Positions 1 to 9,723 of a stretch of DNA of 39,326 bases are shown piece after piece. Below the pieces are notes generated by a model. The model had not been told where the DNA came from, searched no databases, and was given only the letters and a program-made list of their open reading frames with translations. The stretch's first letter is position 1. Each line of letters starts with the position of its first letter. A program made the translations under genes and the position numbers. Origin of the DNA: Coriobacteriia bacterium (GTDB lineage: Bacteria > Actinomycetota > Coriobacteriia > WRKU01 > WQUG01); the NCBI GenBank assembly GCA_009778715.1, contig WRFR01000016.1, forward strand, positions 1 to 39,326, given 5' to 3'.

Positions 1-755
1 CCGCACTGCGAGCAATAGATCTGAGCTGCTGGCGCTGCTACTCCCTGCTGCACAGTAACCGGCTTGATTTGCTGCACGGCGCCCGACGCTACTTGGGGAG
101 CAACGGTATTTGTCGCCAGGCTTCGCCTGATCAGGAGAAATATCCCTAGCCCCAACAACACGACCCCAAGAATAATCAAAACAGTCGCTACGGGTGGCAT
201 CCATGAATACTTGCTAATTGCAGAGATGCCGTTTTCATCCATACTGAATGAGTAGTTATTAAAACTCAGTCTCTGTGAGTCATAGAAATAATTGAGATAG
301 ATTCCGCCACCAATACACACAACGCCGAGGATGAGTGTGATTATTTCAGGAACAACTCCGCCTACATCTGAATCGGTTCCCGCCCGTTTCTCCGAAGCAA
401 CCCGCTGCTTCTTGACGAGCGTGCGAATGCCAAGAATTAGAAGTGCGACAACCTCAAGAGACACAAACACCAACATAGATATTCTTAAAGTTCCATACGC
501 CCGCGACAGATAAGTCAATAGTCCAGCAGTTTCCAAGTTGACATAACGTCCACGTGCAAAAGGCAAATAATAAAGCAAGGAAGATCCAAAGTTCACGGTA
601 AGCAGCGCAGCAATGACTGCAAAAACCAATTGCTTAGTTTGCTTTGTTCCTTCTTTAGAATTGCCCCGCCGCCTTCTTTTCAGTATTGTGACCACACAAT
701 AAAGCAGGATGGCTGCATTTAGTACAAAACTAGCAAGGTTGATCCATAATCTCAT
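1..755 (-). CDS. membrane protein with C-terminal zinc ribbon (partial, runs off left edge)
   Basis: An open frame on the minus strand starts at the ATG at 755 and stays open to base 1, about 251 codons, with no stop seen. The start has a strong ribosome binding site (GGAGGA, 3 bases upstream). The protein begins MRLWINLASFVLNAAILLY and shows about four hydrophobic segments (near residues 5-20, 40-62, 85-110 and 140-155), then another near 185-210 followed by Arg-Arg. A Gln/Ala/Val-rich linker leads to IYCSQCG at the window edge, the first half of a zinc ribbon. Zinc-ribbon membrane proteins of this kind are common in Gram-positive bacteria and mostly uncharacterised. I do not recognise a specific family. 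Its leader carries the structured RNA described at 759-952, so its translation may be switched. Confidence 0.8.
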   Translation of the reverse strand, partial: MRLWINLASFVLNAAILLYCVVTILKRRRRGNSKEGTKQTKQLVFAVIAALLTVNFGSSLLYYLPFARGRYVNLETAGLLTYLSRAYGTLRISMLVFVSLEVVALLILGIRTLVKKQRVASEKRAGTDSDVGGVVPEIITLILGVVCIGGGIYLNYFYDSQRLSFNNYSFSMDENGISAISKYSWMPPVATVLIILGVVLLGLGIFLLIRRSLATNTVAPQVASGAVQQIKPVTVQQGVAAPAAQIYCSQC

Positions 756-758
756 GTG

Positions 759-952
759 TCCTCCAATTTCACAGTACGCATCGGAGGAGTTGGACTCACA
801 AAGAGGTGCCCAACCCCTTTGCGACAAATCAGAATCAAAAACAACTGAACTAACAGCGATTTCAACCAGACTTAAGAGGTTAGGCACCTCGTTGCCTGGT
901 CAAAACTAGCCGCAAAAAAAATATAGTTCAGTTGTTAAACTGATTTGTCGCA
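759..952 (-). ncRNA. candidate riboswitch-like leader RNA, copy 1 (pseudoknot plus SD-sequestering hairpin)
   Basis: Read on the minus strand from about 952. Helix P1 pairs 951-940 with 832-821 (12 bp, perfect). A second helix pairs 935-924 with 852-841 (12 bp). Hairpin P3 pairs 900-896 with 869-865; its loop strand 890-874 pairs with 819-803 over 17 bp, two of them G-U, forming a pseudoknot. Bases 788-780 pair with 767-759 (9 bp, one G-U), covering the Shine-Dalgarno of the gene at 755. The strand 818-809 can instead pair with 794-785 (10 bp), which would free the Shine-Dalgarno. The G-U pairs are allowed only on this strand, which sets the orientation. A homologous RNA lies at 13161-13364. 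The ligand or signal is unknown; the RNA class is not one I recognise. Confidence 0.7.
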
Positions 953-958
953 TTTCCG

Positions 959-964
959 ATTATA
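959..964 (-). promoter_or_regulatory. -10 element for the leader RNA and gene at 755
   Basis: A perfect TATAAT on the minus strand lies about 7 bases before the first base of helix P1. The surrounding sequence (TATAATCGG, then A or G, then ATGC) is nearly identical to the promoter of the second RNA copy at 13149. No good -35 hexamer is visible. Confidence 0.55.
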
Positions 965-1019
965 TAGCATTGGATAGATCAAACGTAAGTAACCGCCTCA
1001 GCCTTTGCCAGTTGAAACA

Positions 1020-1052
1020 GAGGCGCGCCGAGGGCGTCGCGCCCTACGCCTC
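1020..1052. other. GC-rich hairpin
   Basis: GAGGCG at 1020-1025 pairs with CGCCTC at 1047-1052, and GGGCG at 1032-1036 pairs with CGCCC at 1040-1044 around a TCG loop. There is no following T-run on either strand, so a terminator role after thrS is only possible, not shown. Confidence 0.4.
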
Positions 1053-1080
1053 AATTGCAACTCATTACCAAACAGACCGA

Positions 1081-1181
1081 AGGGCCTCGATGGCCCTGAG
1101 GGCTGCATCAATATAAAAAGATTTTCATTAATTGATAACCAGAAGCAAACGGCTGCGAGGGCCTCGATGGCCCGAGCAGCC
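1081..1181. repeat. two related hairpins sharing a 16-bp core
   Basis: The sequence AGGGCCTCGATGGCCC occurs at 1081-1096 and again at 1158-1173. Each copy folds as a GGGCC/GGCCC stem with a TCGAT loop. The second copy is enclosed by GGCTGC (1151-1156) and GCAGCC (1176-1181) and is followed on the plus strand by a short T-run (1191-1195), so it could terminate plus-strand transcripts. On the minus strand these hairpins lie downstream of thrS. Confidence 0.5.
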
Positions 1182-1206
1182 GCAGGGTTATTTTTAGGGG
1201 TATGAA

Positions 1207-1316
1207 GAGAAATCGGAGGGGTACGAATGCGAGTTCCGCAGCCGCGCAAGGTCATGAAGTTAGCAAACGCTTACGCGGCGAGGACTGTCTGAGCAGGCGT
1301 ATCCCTCCGATTTCTC
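1207..1316 (+). repeat. structured palindromic element, copy A
   Basis: A 19-bp outer stem pairs 1207-1225 with 1298-1316, with one G-U on the plus strand. Inside are conserved blocks: CGAATGCGAGTTCCGCAGCC near 1224-1243, a GCCGCG/CGCGGC stem, and TGTCTGAGCAGGCG near 1286-1299. The same blocks occur at 13018-13136 on the minus strand, where the outer stem has a completely different sequence but is still fully paired. This suggests selection for structure (an RNA or a processed hairpin). It lies 11 bp beyond the stop of thrS. Function unknown. Confidence 0.65.
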
Positions 1317-1327
1317 ACCGACTCACA

Positions 1328-3100
1328 TTAAGGGTGCTCGGCAAGGATCTTATCCGCGACAGCAGCGACAGGCATCGCTCCCAGGTCGCCTTCGGCGCGG
1401 TGGCGGACGGAGACTTCCCCGCTCTCTGCCTCACGCTTACCCAGCACGAGCATGTAGGGGATGCGTTGCGTCTGGGCGCGGGCGATCTTGGCATTCATGC
1501 GCTCGTTAGCCTCGTCGACTTCAACGCGCAGGCCAGCAGCAGCAAGCTCAGTGGCCACGCCGCGCGCAGCCTCATTCTGGTCCTCGGAAATCGGGATCAC
1601 CATGGCCTGCGTGGGCATGAGCCACGTGGGCAGGGCGCCGTTGTAGTGCTCCAGCAGGATGCCGTAGAAGCGCTCCATCGAACCAAGGATAGCACGGTGC
1701 AGCATGTAGGGGGTCTCCGACGTGTTCTCCGCCGTACGGTACTCGGCACCGAAGAGCCCCGGCATGTTGCCGTCGAACTGGATCGTCGAGCACTGCCAGA
1801 TGCGCCCGATGGCGTCGCGCAGCTTGATGTCGATCTTGGGGCCGTAGAAGGCGCCGTCTCCCTCGTTGATCTCGTAGTCGATACCGCGCGTCTCCAGTGC
1901 GTCGCGCAGCGCTGAGGTGGCAAGCTCCCACATCTCATCAGTGCCGATGCTGTCCTCGGGGCGCGTTGAAAGCTCAGCGGTATAGCTGAAGCCGAACGTT
2001 GACATCACATAGTCGACCAGGTCGAGCAGCTTCAGCACTTCATCGTGCACCTGGTCAGGGCGCACAAGAATATGCGCATCGTCCTGTGTGAAACCGCGCG
2101 CGCGCATGAGGCCGTGGACCACGCCGCTCATCTCGTTGCGATAGACCGTGCCGAACTCAAAGATGCGCATCGGCAGCTCACGATAGCTGTGGAGATTTGC
2201 GGAATAGACCATGAGGTGGCCGGGGCAGTTCATCGGCTTGACGCCATATTCGTTGTAGCGCGCCTCCCCCTCAGCGTCCTTGCCTTCTTCCACCTGGAAG
2301 AAGAACATATCGTCCTTGTAGTGGTCATAATGACCTGACATCTTCCACATGTCGGACTTATAGATATGCGGGGTGATGACCTCGACATAGTCGCGCGCGA
2401 TCAGCTCTTTGCGCAGCCAGTCCTGGAGCAGGCGCAATGTGCGGGTGCCCTTAGGATGGTAGAGCGGCAACCCCGGACCCGCCAGCTCGTTGAAGCTGAA
2501 GAGATCGAGCTCCTTGCCGAGCTTACGATGATCGCGCTTCTCGGCCTCCTCAATAAACGTCAGGTACGAGGTCAACTCATCGGCGGTCTTAAACGCCGTA
2601 CCGTAGATACGTTGGAGCTGCTCGCGCTCCGCGTCGGCGCGCCAGTAAGCGCCCGCGACCTTGGTGAGCTTGAAGTGCTTGAGCTTGCTTGTATAGTTCA
2701 CATGCGGGCCCCGGCAGAGGTCAATGAAGTCGCCAAGCGTGTAGGTCGTGATCGTCTCGCCTTCCGGGAGCTCTGCGATGAGCTCCTCTTTAAAAGGCTG
2801 CTCTACGAACTGCGCGGCGGCCTCCTCGCGCGTGACCTCAGTGCGCGTCAGCGGCAGGTTCTGCTTCGCGATCTGGCGCATCGTGGCCTCGATCGTCTCC
2901 AGGTCGTCAGTCGAGAGCTTGTGATCACCCGGCAGCTGCACATCGTAATAGAAACCGTCTTCAATGGCCGGACCCACGCCGAAGTGAGTCCCCGGATAGA
3001 GCTGCTGGATGGCCGCCGCCATCAGATGCGCTGTCGAATGGCGCAGCATATCAAGCTCAGCCGCTTGCTGCTCCTGGGCGGAAAGGGTACATTCACACAT
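1328..3100 (-). CDS. thrS: threonyl-tRNA synthetase, lacking the N-terminal TGS domain
   Basis: Class II synthetase that charges tRNA-Thr in the cytoplasm; 590 aa. The N-terminal editing domain is present: HSTAHLMAAAIQ near residues 21-32 and CRGPHV near 129-134 supply its His and Cys residues. The catalytic core has the zinc cysteine in MNCPGH, motif 2 (FGTVYRNEMSG then GLMRARGFTQDD) and motif 3 (MLHRAILGSMERF). The C-terminal anticodon-binding domain follows (PTQAMVIPIS to the end). Most bacterial ThrRS are about 640 aa and start with a TGS domain of about 60 residues; this one begins at the editing domain. The start is fixed by AAGGAG six bases before the ATG at 3100, and no TGS-like frame lies upstream. 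It is the last gene of the tig-to-thrS run. Confidence 0.97.
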   Translation of the reverse strand: MCECTLSAQEQQAAELDMLRHSTAHLMAAAIQQLYPGTHFGVGPAIEDGFYYDVQLPGDHKLSTDDLETIEATMRQIAKQNLPLTRTEVTREEAAAQFVEQPFKEELIAELPEGETITTYTLGDFIDLCRGPHVNYTSKLKHFKLTKVAGAYWRADAEREQLQRIYGTAFKTADELTSYLTFIEEAEKRDHRKLGKELDLFSFNELAGPGLPLYHPKGTRTLRLLQDWLRKELIARDYVEVITPHIYKSDMWKMSGHYDHYKDDMFFFQVEEGKDAEGEARYNEYGVKPMNCPGHLMVYSANLHSYRELPMRIFEFGTVYRNEMSGVVHGLMRARGFTQDDAHILVRPDQVHDEVLKLLDLVDYVMSTFGFSYTAELSTRPEDSIGTDEMWELATSALRDALETRGIDYEINEGDGAFYGPKIDIKLRDAIGRIWQCSTIQFDGNMPGLFGAEYRTAENTSETPYMLHRAILGSMERFYGILLEHYNGALPTWLMPTQAMVIPISEDQNEAARGVATELAAAGLRVEVDEANERMNAKIARAQTQRIPYMLVLGKREAESGEVSVRHRAEGDLGAMPVAAVADKILAEHP

Positions 3101-3127
3101 GTGATACTCCTTGGGTGTGATCGGAAG

Positions 3128-3670
3128 TTATAAGAAACTTTTCACGTTGTCATCAGTGTGCAGGCGCTGGCTGGCCTTGCAGTAAGGGCAGACCATCCAT
3201 TCCGGCTTGATCGGTTGCCCACAGTAATCACAAGGAATGCGCAACGTCGTATTGCAGTGTGGGCACACAAGAAACTTGTCCTCGATCCCCTGGCCACAGG
3301 TCGGACAGGTCTCGCGATCGATCTGCGCCTCAAGCAGTGATAGCTCAAGCTGCTGCTCGCGCGCATCCGCTAAGAGCTCTCCCGGGCGGACGAGCGTATA
3401 GATCAAAATGATGATAAGCAGTACGAGAACCGCAAGGATACCGACCGGGCCGAAGCCATATTTTACAAGCGATAACCCAGCGAATGCCGCCACAATAGCA
3501 GCGACCACTCCTATGACCGTCCAAATTGTCGCTGCCGCGCCGCGGCGGCGGGCATCACGAAAGAGCCAGAGCAACAAAAGCGCTGCGAAGATGAAACAGA
3601 TAAGCCCCAGCGCAAATGACACGCCTTGAAAGGCCTTGCTTGAGATTATCGGGCTCAGGATATCAGACAT
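3128..3670 (-). CDS. membrane protein with double zinc ribbon
   Basis: A 180-aa protein with three hydrophobic segments (about residues 14-36, 45-68 and 72-92), a short charged helix, and a C-terminal cytoplasmic domain with four CxxC pairs: CPTCG, CPHC, CDYCG and CPYC. This is the pattern of a double zinc ribbon. The function is not known; such proteins are often thought to be scaffolds or nucleic-acid or protein binders at the membrane. It sits between folC and thrS with 27-35 bp gaps on the same strand, so it is probably cotranscribed with them. The gene at 1-755 has a similar membrane-plus-zinc-ribbon design but is not obviously a paralogue. Confidence 0.85.
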   Translation of the reverse strand: MSDILSPIISSKAFQGVSFALGLICFIFAALLLLWLFRDARRRGAAATIWTVIGVVAAIVAAFAGLSLVKYGFGPVGILAVLVLLIIILIYTLVRPGELLADAREQQLELSLLEAQIDRETCPTCGQGIEDKFLVCPHCNTTLRIPCDYCGQPIKPEWMVCPYCKASQRLHTDDNVKSFL

Positions 3671-3705
3671 AGGTTCCTCTCAGCTCTCCCGTTGAAGAAT
3701 TCCGT

Positions 3706-4971
3706 TTACGATTGTAACAGAGCGTACAAACTCAAGCTCCCTGCTACAAGGAGTGGTTCGTCATCTGTTACTTCTGCGATATCTTGCAATTCCTTGAGAT
3801 TCCATGCTGCAAGAACAGCCAGCGGGGGCTTGCCGGTCCGCACCCTGAGTTCTGCTGCCAGGTCAGCGGCCTGAAGCGCGCGCTCCGTAGGTGGCTGGAT
3901 CGCGATAAAATCACGCGCAACAGGGGACAGCGCATCAATGATACCCCGGTAGTCTTTGTCGGCGAACACGCCCAGCGCGATCGTCGGGCGCAGGCCAAGC
4001 TGGCGCAGAGTGTCCGCCAGGATGTGCGCGGCCTGAGGATTGTGGGCGCCATCATAGTAGGAAGGTGGAGCAACAGCGATACGCTCGAAACGTCCCGGGA
4101 TACGAAGCGTGTCGAGGACCTGCTGGAGGACCGGTAGTGACAAGGGGTCAGGTACTTTGTCATGTGCGCGTGACAAAGTACCTGACCCCTTGTCAGCAAA
4201 AGCCTGAACCGCCACCAGCGCGGTGGCGATGTTGGGGATCTGGTAGGGAGGCCCGGCGTAAGAGATTCCGGCAGGAAGCAGTGGGCTTTGCTCCCTGACC
4301 AGATACGAGGGGGCGCCGCATGCGCGCGCTTGATCGAGTATCAGCTGCTCGACTTCTGGCGTCACTGCTGTCATGGGCCCAAGGACCGCGGTCGAGCCCG
4401 GCTTTATGATGGCAGCTTTCTCCGCAGCGATCTTTTCAAGCGTATCGCCAAGGATAGCCTGGTGATCGAGCCCGATCCCGGTGATGACCGCAACCGCGGG
4501 ATTTACCACACTGGTCGCATCCCACCGCCCGCCGAGGCCGACCTCCAACACACCAACATCGACCTGGGCGTCACGAAACGCTACAAACGCGGCAACGGTC
4601 GTCAGTTCAAACTCAGTCAGATCGATACCGTGTTCGTCTTCGCAGAAGAACACCTCATCAAGCGCTCTCGCGAGGTCGGCGTCGCTGATGGGAGTGCCAC
4701 AGATCTCGATGCGTTCGTTGAAGTCGATCAATTCCGGTGAGGTATACAGGCCGACGCGAAGTCCCGCCGCACGCAGCAAGGCGGCAACTTGGCGCACCAC
4801 CGAAGTCTTGCCGTTTGTGCCAGCAACCTGGATCGAGGGAAAACTGTCCTGCGGGTCACCCAACAGATGGCACAGCTCACGGGTCCCTTCAAGGCTGGGA
4901 TTGATATCCCAGCGCTTGGTCGCTTTCAGGCGTGTAAGCGACCCGGTGAACGAAGAGTCTGATCGGGGCAT
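3706..4971 (-). CDS. folC: folylpolyglutamate synthase / dihydrofolate synthase, with a repeat-encoded insertion
   Basis: Mur-ligase family enzyme that adds glutamate to dihydropteroate or folates; 421 aa. The P-loop GTNGKTS is at about residues 51-57, followed by the family blocks TSPELIDFNERI, FELTTVAAF, VGLGGRWDATSV and ITGIGLDHQ. The C-terminal ligase domain has RIPGRFE and YYDGAHNP. Between NIATALVAVQAF and PVLQQVLDTL lies an extra segment, DKGSGTLSRAHDKVPDPLS, encoded exactly by the 58-bp palindromic repeat at 4138-4195. The frame is kept and conserved motifs on both sides are intact, so the enzyme is probably functional with a surface-loop insertion. It starts 15 bp after valS; no clear Shine-Dalgarno is visible, so translation may depend on valS. 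Confidence 0.95.
   Translation of the reverse strand: MPRSDSSFTGSLTRLKATKRWDINPSLEGTRELCHLLGDPQDSFPSIQVAGTNGKTSVVRQVAALLRAAGLRVGLYTSPELIDFNERIEICGTPISDADLARALDEVFFCEDEHGIDLTEFELTTVAAFVAFRDAQVDVGVLEVGLGGRWDATSVVNPAVAVITGIGLDHQAILGDTLEKIAAEKAAIIKPGSTAVLGPMTAVTPEVEQLILDQARACGAPSYLVREQSPLLPAGISYAGPPYQIPNIATALVAVQAFADKGSGTLSRAHDKVPDPLSLPVLQQVLDTLRIPGRFERIAVAPPSYYDGAHNPQAAHILADTLRQLGLRPTIALGVFADKDYRGIIDALSPVARDFIAIQPPTERALQAADLAAELRVRTGKPPLAVLAAWNLKELQDIAEVTDDEPLLVAGSLSLYALLQS
4138..4195. repeat. 58-bp palindromic BIME/REP-like repeat inside folC
   Basis: Two 25-nt arms in perfect inverted orientation (4138-4162 and 4171-4195) flank an 8-nt centre (TGTGCGCG). Each arm starts TGACAA and ends TTGTCA and contains GGGGTCAGGTAC or its complement. 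The same arms occur at 18696-18753 with a different centre. The repeat is read as coding sequence in folC. Confidence 0.9.
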
Positions 4972-4986
4972 GGGCGCAACGTAGAC

Positions 4987-7658
4987 CTATCCAAGGTCGG
5001 CGAGTTGACCGACCACTTTCTCCAGTTGTCCTTGAAGATCTTCAGCGCGCGCGCGATCCTTCTCGACGACCTCAGGAGCGGCTTTGGCAAGGAAGCCTTC
5101 ATTGCCGAGCTTGCGCTGAAGTCGATCGAACTCGACCTGCAACTTCTCCTGTTCCTTTGACAAGCGCATGCGCTCGGCTTTCAGATCAACCAGGCCTTCA
5201 AGCGGGATGAACACCTCAAGGCCCTCCCCGATCATACTGACCGATGCCGGCGGCTTGGCGACGTCAGTTCCTACCTCAAGGCTCTCGGTATTCGCCAGGC
5301 TCTCGATCAAGGCACGGCGACTTATGATGAACTCCGCCTGCCCGGACGTGGAGGTACGTATCACCGCAGCCAGTGGCGTCTTCGGACTGATGCCATAGCG
5401 GGCACGTGTTGAGCGCAACGCGCTGATGGTCATCTTGATAGACGACAGTGCGGCTTCTGCCTGCGGGTCAAGGTATCTGGCCAAGGCATCGGCGTCCGGC
5501 CAGGCGGCCCTGATCAACATCGAAGCTTGCCCTTCTCGCACCAGCGGGAGCTTGCCCCATATCTCTTCAGTCACAAACGGCATCATCGGGTGCAGCAGGC
5601 GAAGCGTCTGGTCCAACACGAAGACCAGCATACGCTGGACCTCAGCACGCTCCCCGGCGCTGCCTTGCAGGCGGCCTTTTGCCAGCTCGATATACCAGTC
5701 ACAGAACTCGTTCCACGTGAATTCATAAAGCGCGCGCGCCACCTCACCGAACTCAAACGTGTCAATGCCTTCAGAGACCTGACACACCAGCGTGGCCAGG
5801 CGCGAGAGAATCCATTTGTCAGCGGTGTGCGTCGGTTCGGGCGCCGCTGCGACCGGCGTATAGTCTTCCGTGTTCATAAGCACAAAGCGCGCGGCATTCC
5901 ATATCTTGTTAGCAAAGTTGCGGCTGGAAAGGAGTTTCTCCTCCGAAAACTTCAGATCCTGGACGCCTGTGACCTGGAGCATCAGACCAAAGCGCATACC
6001 GTCAGCCCCATAGGTCTCCATCAGGTCAAGCGGATCGACACCGGTGCCGAGCGACTTGCTCATCCGCTTGCCCTCTTTGTTGAAAACAGTCGGATGGATG
6101 ATGACGTCAGCAAACGGCACCTGCCCATCCATAAAGTACAGGCCGCTCATGATCATGCGCGCCACCCACAAGAAGAGGATGTCACGCGCGGTCGAGAGCG
6201 CTGAGGTCGGGTACCAGTAATCAACGGCCTCAGGTGCGTGAGATACGTCGCCGATGGGCCAGCCAAAGGTGGCAAAGGGCCATAACTGCGACGAGAACCA
6301 GGTGTCGAGTACGTCCTCATCCTGGCGCAGCGGTGCGCCGCAGTCGGGGCAGACCGTCAGGTCCTCTTTGCTCGCGAACTGCTTGCCACACGCGTCGCAA
6401 TAGAAGACCGGGATACGGTGCCCCCACCAGAGTTGGCGCGAGATGCACCAGTCGCGGATGTTCTCCATCCAATGGAAATAGACGTTGCTCCAGCGCGCCG
6501 GATGAAACTTCACGCGCCCGTCGCGCACGGCGTCGATAGCTGGTTGCGCCAGCGGTTTCATATCCACAAACCATTGGTCTGACAGGTAGGGTTCAATCTC
6601 GGTATGGCAGCGATAGCAGTGGCCGACCGCATGCTCATGATCCTCGATCTTTTCCACGAAACCTTCAGCGTCAAGGTCAGCCAGGATGGCCTTGCGCGCT
6701 TCATAGCGATCAAGCCCGGCGTAGACGCCGCCCAGTTCGTTGATAGCCCCGTGCTCATCAAGCACATTGATCTGCTCCAGGTCATGGCGCTGCCCTACTT
6801 CAAAGTCGTTGGGATCATGGGCGGGCGTGATCTTAACCGCGCCGGTGCCGAACGCCGGATCGACATAATCATCGGCAATGATCTCCAACTTTCGTCCGAC
6901 CAGGGGCAAAAGAGCAACAGAGCCTATGAGTTCCTGATAGCGCTCGTCATCGGGATGCACCGCAACCGCGACGTCGCCCAAGATCGTCTCCGGGCGCGTG
7001 GTCGCGACCGTGATGAAGTGGCGCCCGCCCACAGGCTTTTCCAGGGGATAATTAAGATAATGCAACCTTCCTGGCACATCCTCATGCTCAACTTCAATAT
7101 CAGAGAGCGCGGTCGTACAACGGGGGCACCAGTTGATGATACGCCGCCCGCGATAAATCAGACCCTTGTCATACCAGTCGACAAAGACCTCGCGCACGGC
7201 GCGCTGATAGCTCTCGTTCATCGTAAACCACTCGTCGGAGTAATCACAGGAACAGCCCATGGCTTTCAGCTGGTCGATAATAGTCGAGCCGTATTGCTCA
7301 CGCCACTCCCAGCACTTCTCGATAAAGGCCTCGCGCCCGACGTCGTAACGCGTCAAACCTTCCTTGGCAAGTTTCTGCTCGACCTTGTTCTGAGTCGCAA
7401 TACCCGCGTGATCGGTGCCGACGACCCAACGAGTCGCCCGCCCCGCCATGCGGTTCTTGCGGATGAGCACGTCCTGGAGCGTGTTGTTCAGAGCATGACC
7501 CATGTGCAACGATCCCGTCACATTCGGCGGGGGGATCGTGATGTCATAAGGCTCACTTGTCGAGTCGGCGACCCCTTTGAAGCACCCCTCCTTCAACCAG
7601 CGGTCGAACAGGGTCGTTTCTATCTGTTTCGGGTCGAATTGTGGAGCCAGTTCGGTCA

Positions 7659-7659
<1 letters not shown>
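4987..7659 (-). CDS. valS: valyl-tRNA synthetase
   Basis: Class I synthetase charging tRNA-Val; 890 aa, the usual length. It has the HIGH-type motif in PPPNVTGSLHMGHAL (about residues 43-57), the large CP1 editing domain (including ATTRPETILGD and GTGAVKITPAHDPNDFE), a CxxC pair (CPDCG), the KMSKS loop GKRMSKSLG, an anticodon-binding helical domain, and a C-terminal coiled coil (LKAERMRLSKEQEKLQVEFD). The start ATG at 7659 overlaps the clpX stop by one base (TAATG), which implies translational coupling. folC follows after 15 bp. Confidence 0.98.
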
Positions 7660-9062
<1,403 letters not shown>

Positions 9063-9065
9063 GGC

Positions 9066-9704
9066 CTACTTCTTCTCTTCTGGTTTCTTGCGGTTCTCGA
9101 TGACCGCATCGATCAGGCCGTAAGCCTTGGCCTCTTCGGCGTTCATGATGTTGTCACGATCGGTGTCCTCGTCAATGCGGTTTATCGGTTGGCCGGTGCA
9201 TTCAGCCAGGATGGCGTTAAGCTCTTTGCGCATGCGCAGGATCTCTTCAGCCTGGATCTTGATGTCAGAGGCCTGGCCCTGTGCACCGCCAGAAGGCTGA
9301 TGGATCAGCACGCGCGAGTGCGGCAGCGCGAAGCGCTTGCCCTTCTCGCCAGCGGCCAGCAGCACGGCGGCCATGCTCGCGCACTGGCCAATACAGATCG
9401 TTGAAACGGCTGGCTTGATATAGCGCATCGTATCGAAGATGCCGAGCCCGTCAGTCACCGAGCCGCCCGGTGAGTTGATGTAGAACTGGATTTCCTTTTC
9501 CGGATCCACGCTCTCAAGGTGAAGCAACTGAGCAATAACGATGCTCGCGCTGACTTCGTTGACCTCGCCGGTCAGAAAGACCACGCGATCGTTGAGCAGC
9601 CGTGAATAGATATCGAAACTGCGCTCCCCCCGGTTGGTCTGCTCGATGACCATCGGGACCAGCTGTGCGGTCACCGGGTCGATAGAGGTTTCATAAGTGT
9701 TCAT
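9066..9704 (-). CDS. clpP: ATP-dependent Clp protease proteolytic subunit ClpP
   Basis: Serine protease subunit of the ClpXP and ClpCP complexes; 212 aa. The catalytic Ser is in [14 protein letters not shown], the His in [10 protein letters not shown] and the Asp in DEDTDRDN, all in the standard order, with the [10 protein letters not shown] strand-loop preceding. The start ATG at 9704 has GGAG seven bases upstream. Only one clpP is in the window; many actinobacteria have two, so a second may lie elsewhere. It lies 19 bp after tig and 3 bp before clpX, a classic folding and proteolysis operon. Confidence 0.98.
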   Translation of the reverse strand: MNTYETSIDPVTAQLVPMVIEQTNRGERSFDIYSRLLNDRVVFLTGEVNEVSASIVIAQLLHLESVDPEKEIQFYINSPGGSVTDGLGIFDTMRYIKPAVSTICIGQCASMAAVLLAAGEKGKRFALPHSRVLIHQPSGGAQGQASDIKIQAEEILRMRKELNAILAECTGQPINRIDEDTDRDNIMNAEEAKAYGLIDAVIENRKKPEEKK

Positions 9705-9723
9705 AAAGGCTCTCCTTACCTTG

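Noticed and set aside
803-889. Integron attC-like site (GCCCAAC and GTTAGGC)
   Set aside because: The core-like heptamers are part of the longer pseudoknot helix that is conserved in the second copy together with 60 further bases; no integrase or cassettes nearby.
998-1255. Overlapping ORFs on both strands (998-1255 minus, 1005-1205 plus)
   Set aside because: They run through hairpins and the palindromic element; no start signals or protein-like composition.
1202-1915. 237-aa plus-strand ORF over thrS
   Set aside because: It is antisense to the well-supported thrS, has no recognisable motifs or ribosome site, and arises from GC-rich codon bias. The same applies to plus-strand ORFs at 2366-3133, 5527-6204, 6604-7662 and 7810-8481.
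4138-4195. Rho-independent terminator
   Set aside because: Perfect hairpin but inside coding sequence, without T-run, and repeated with the same arms in another gene.
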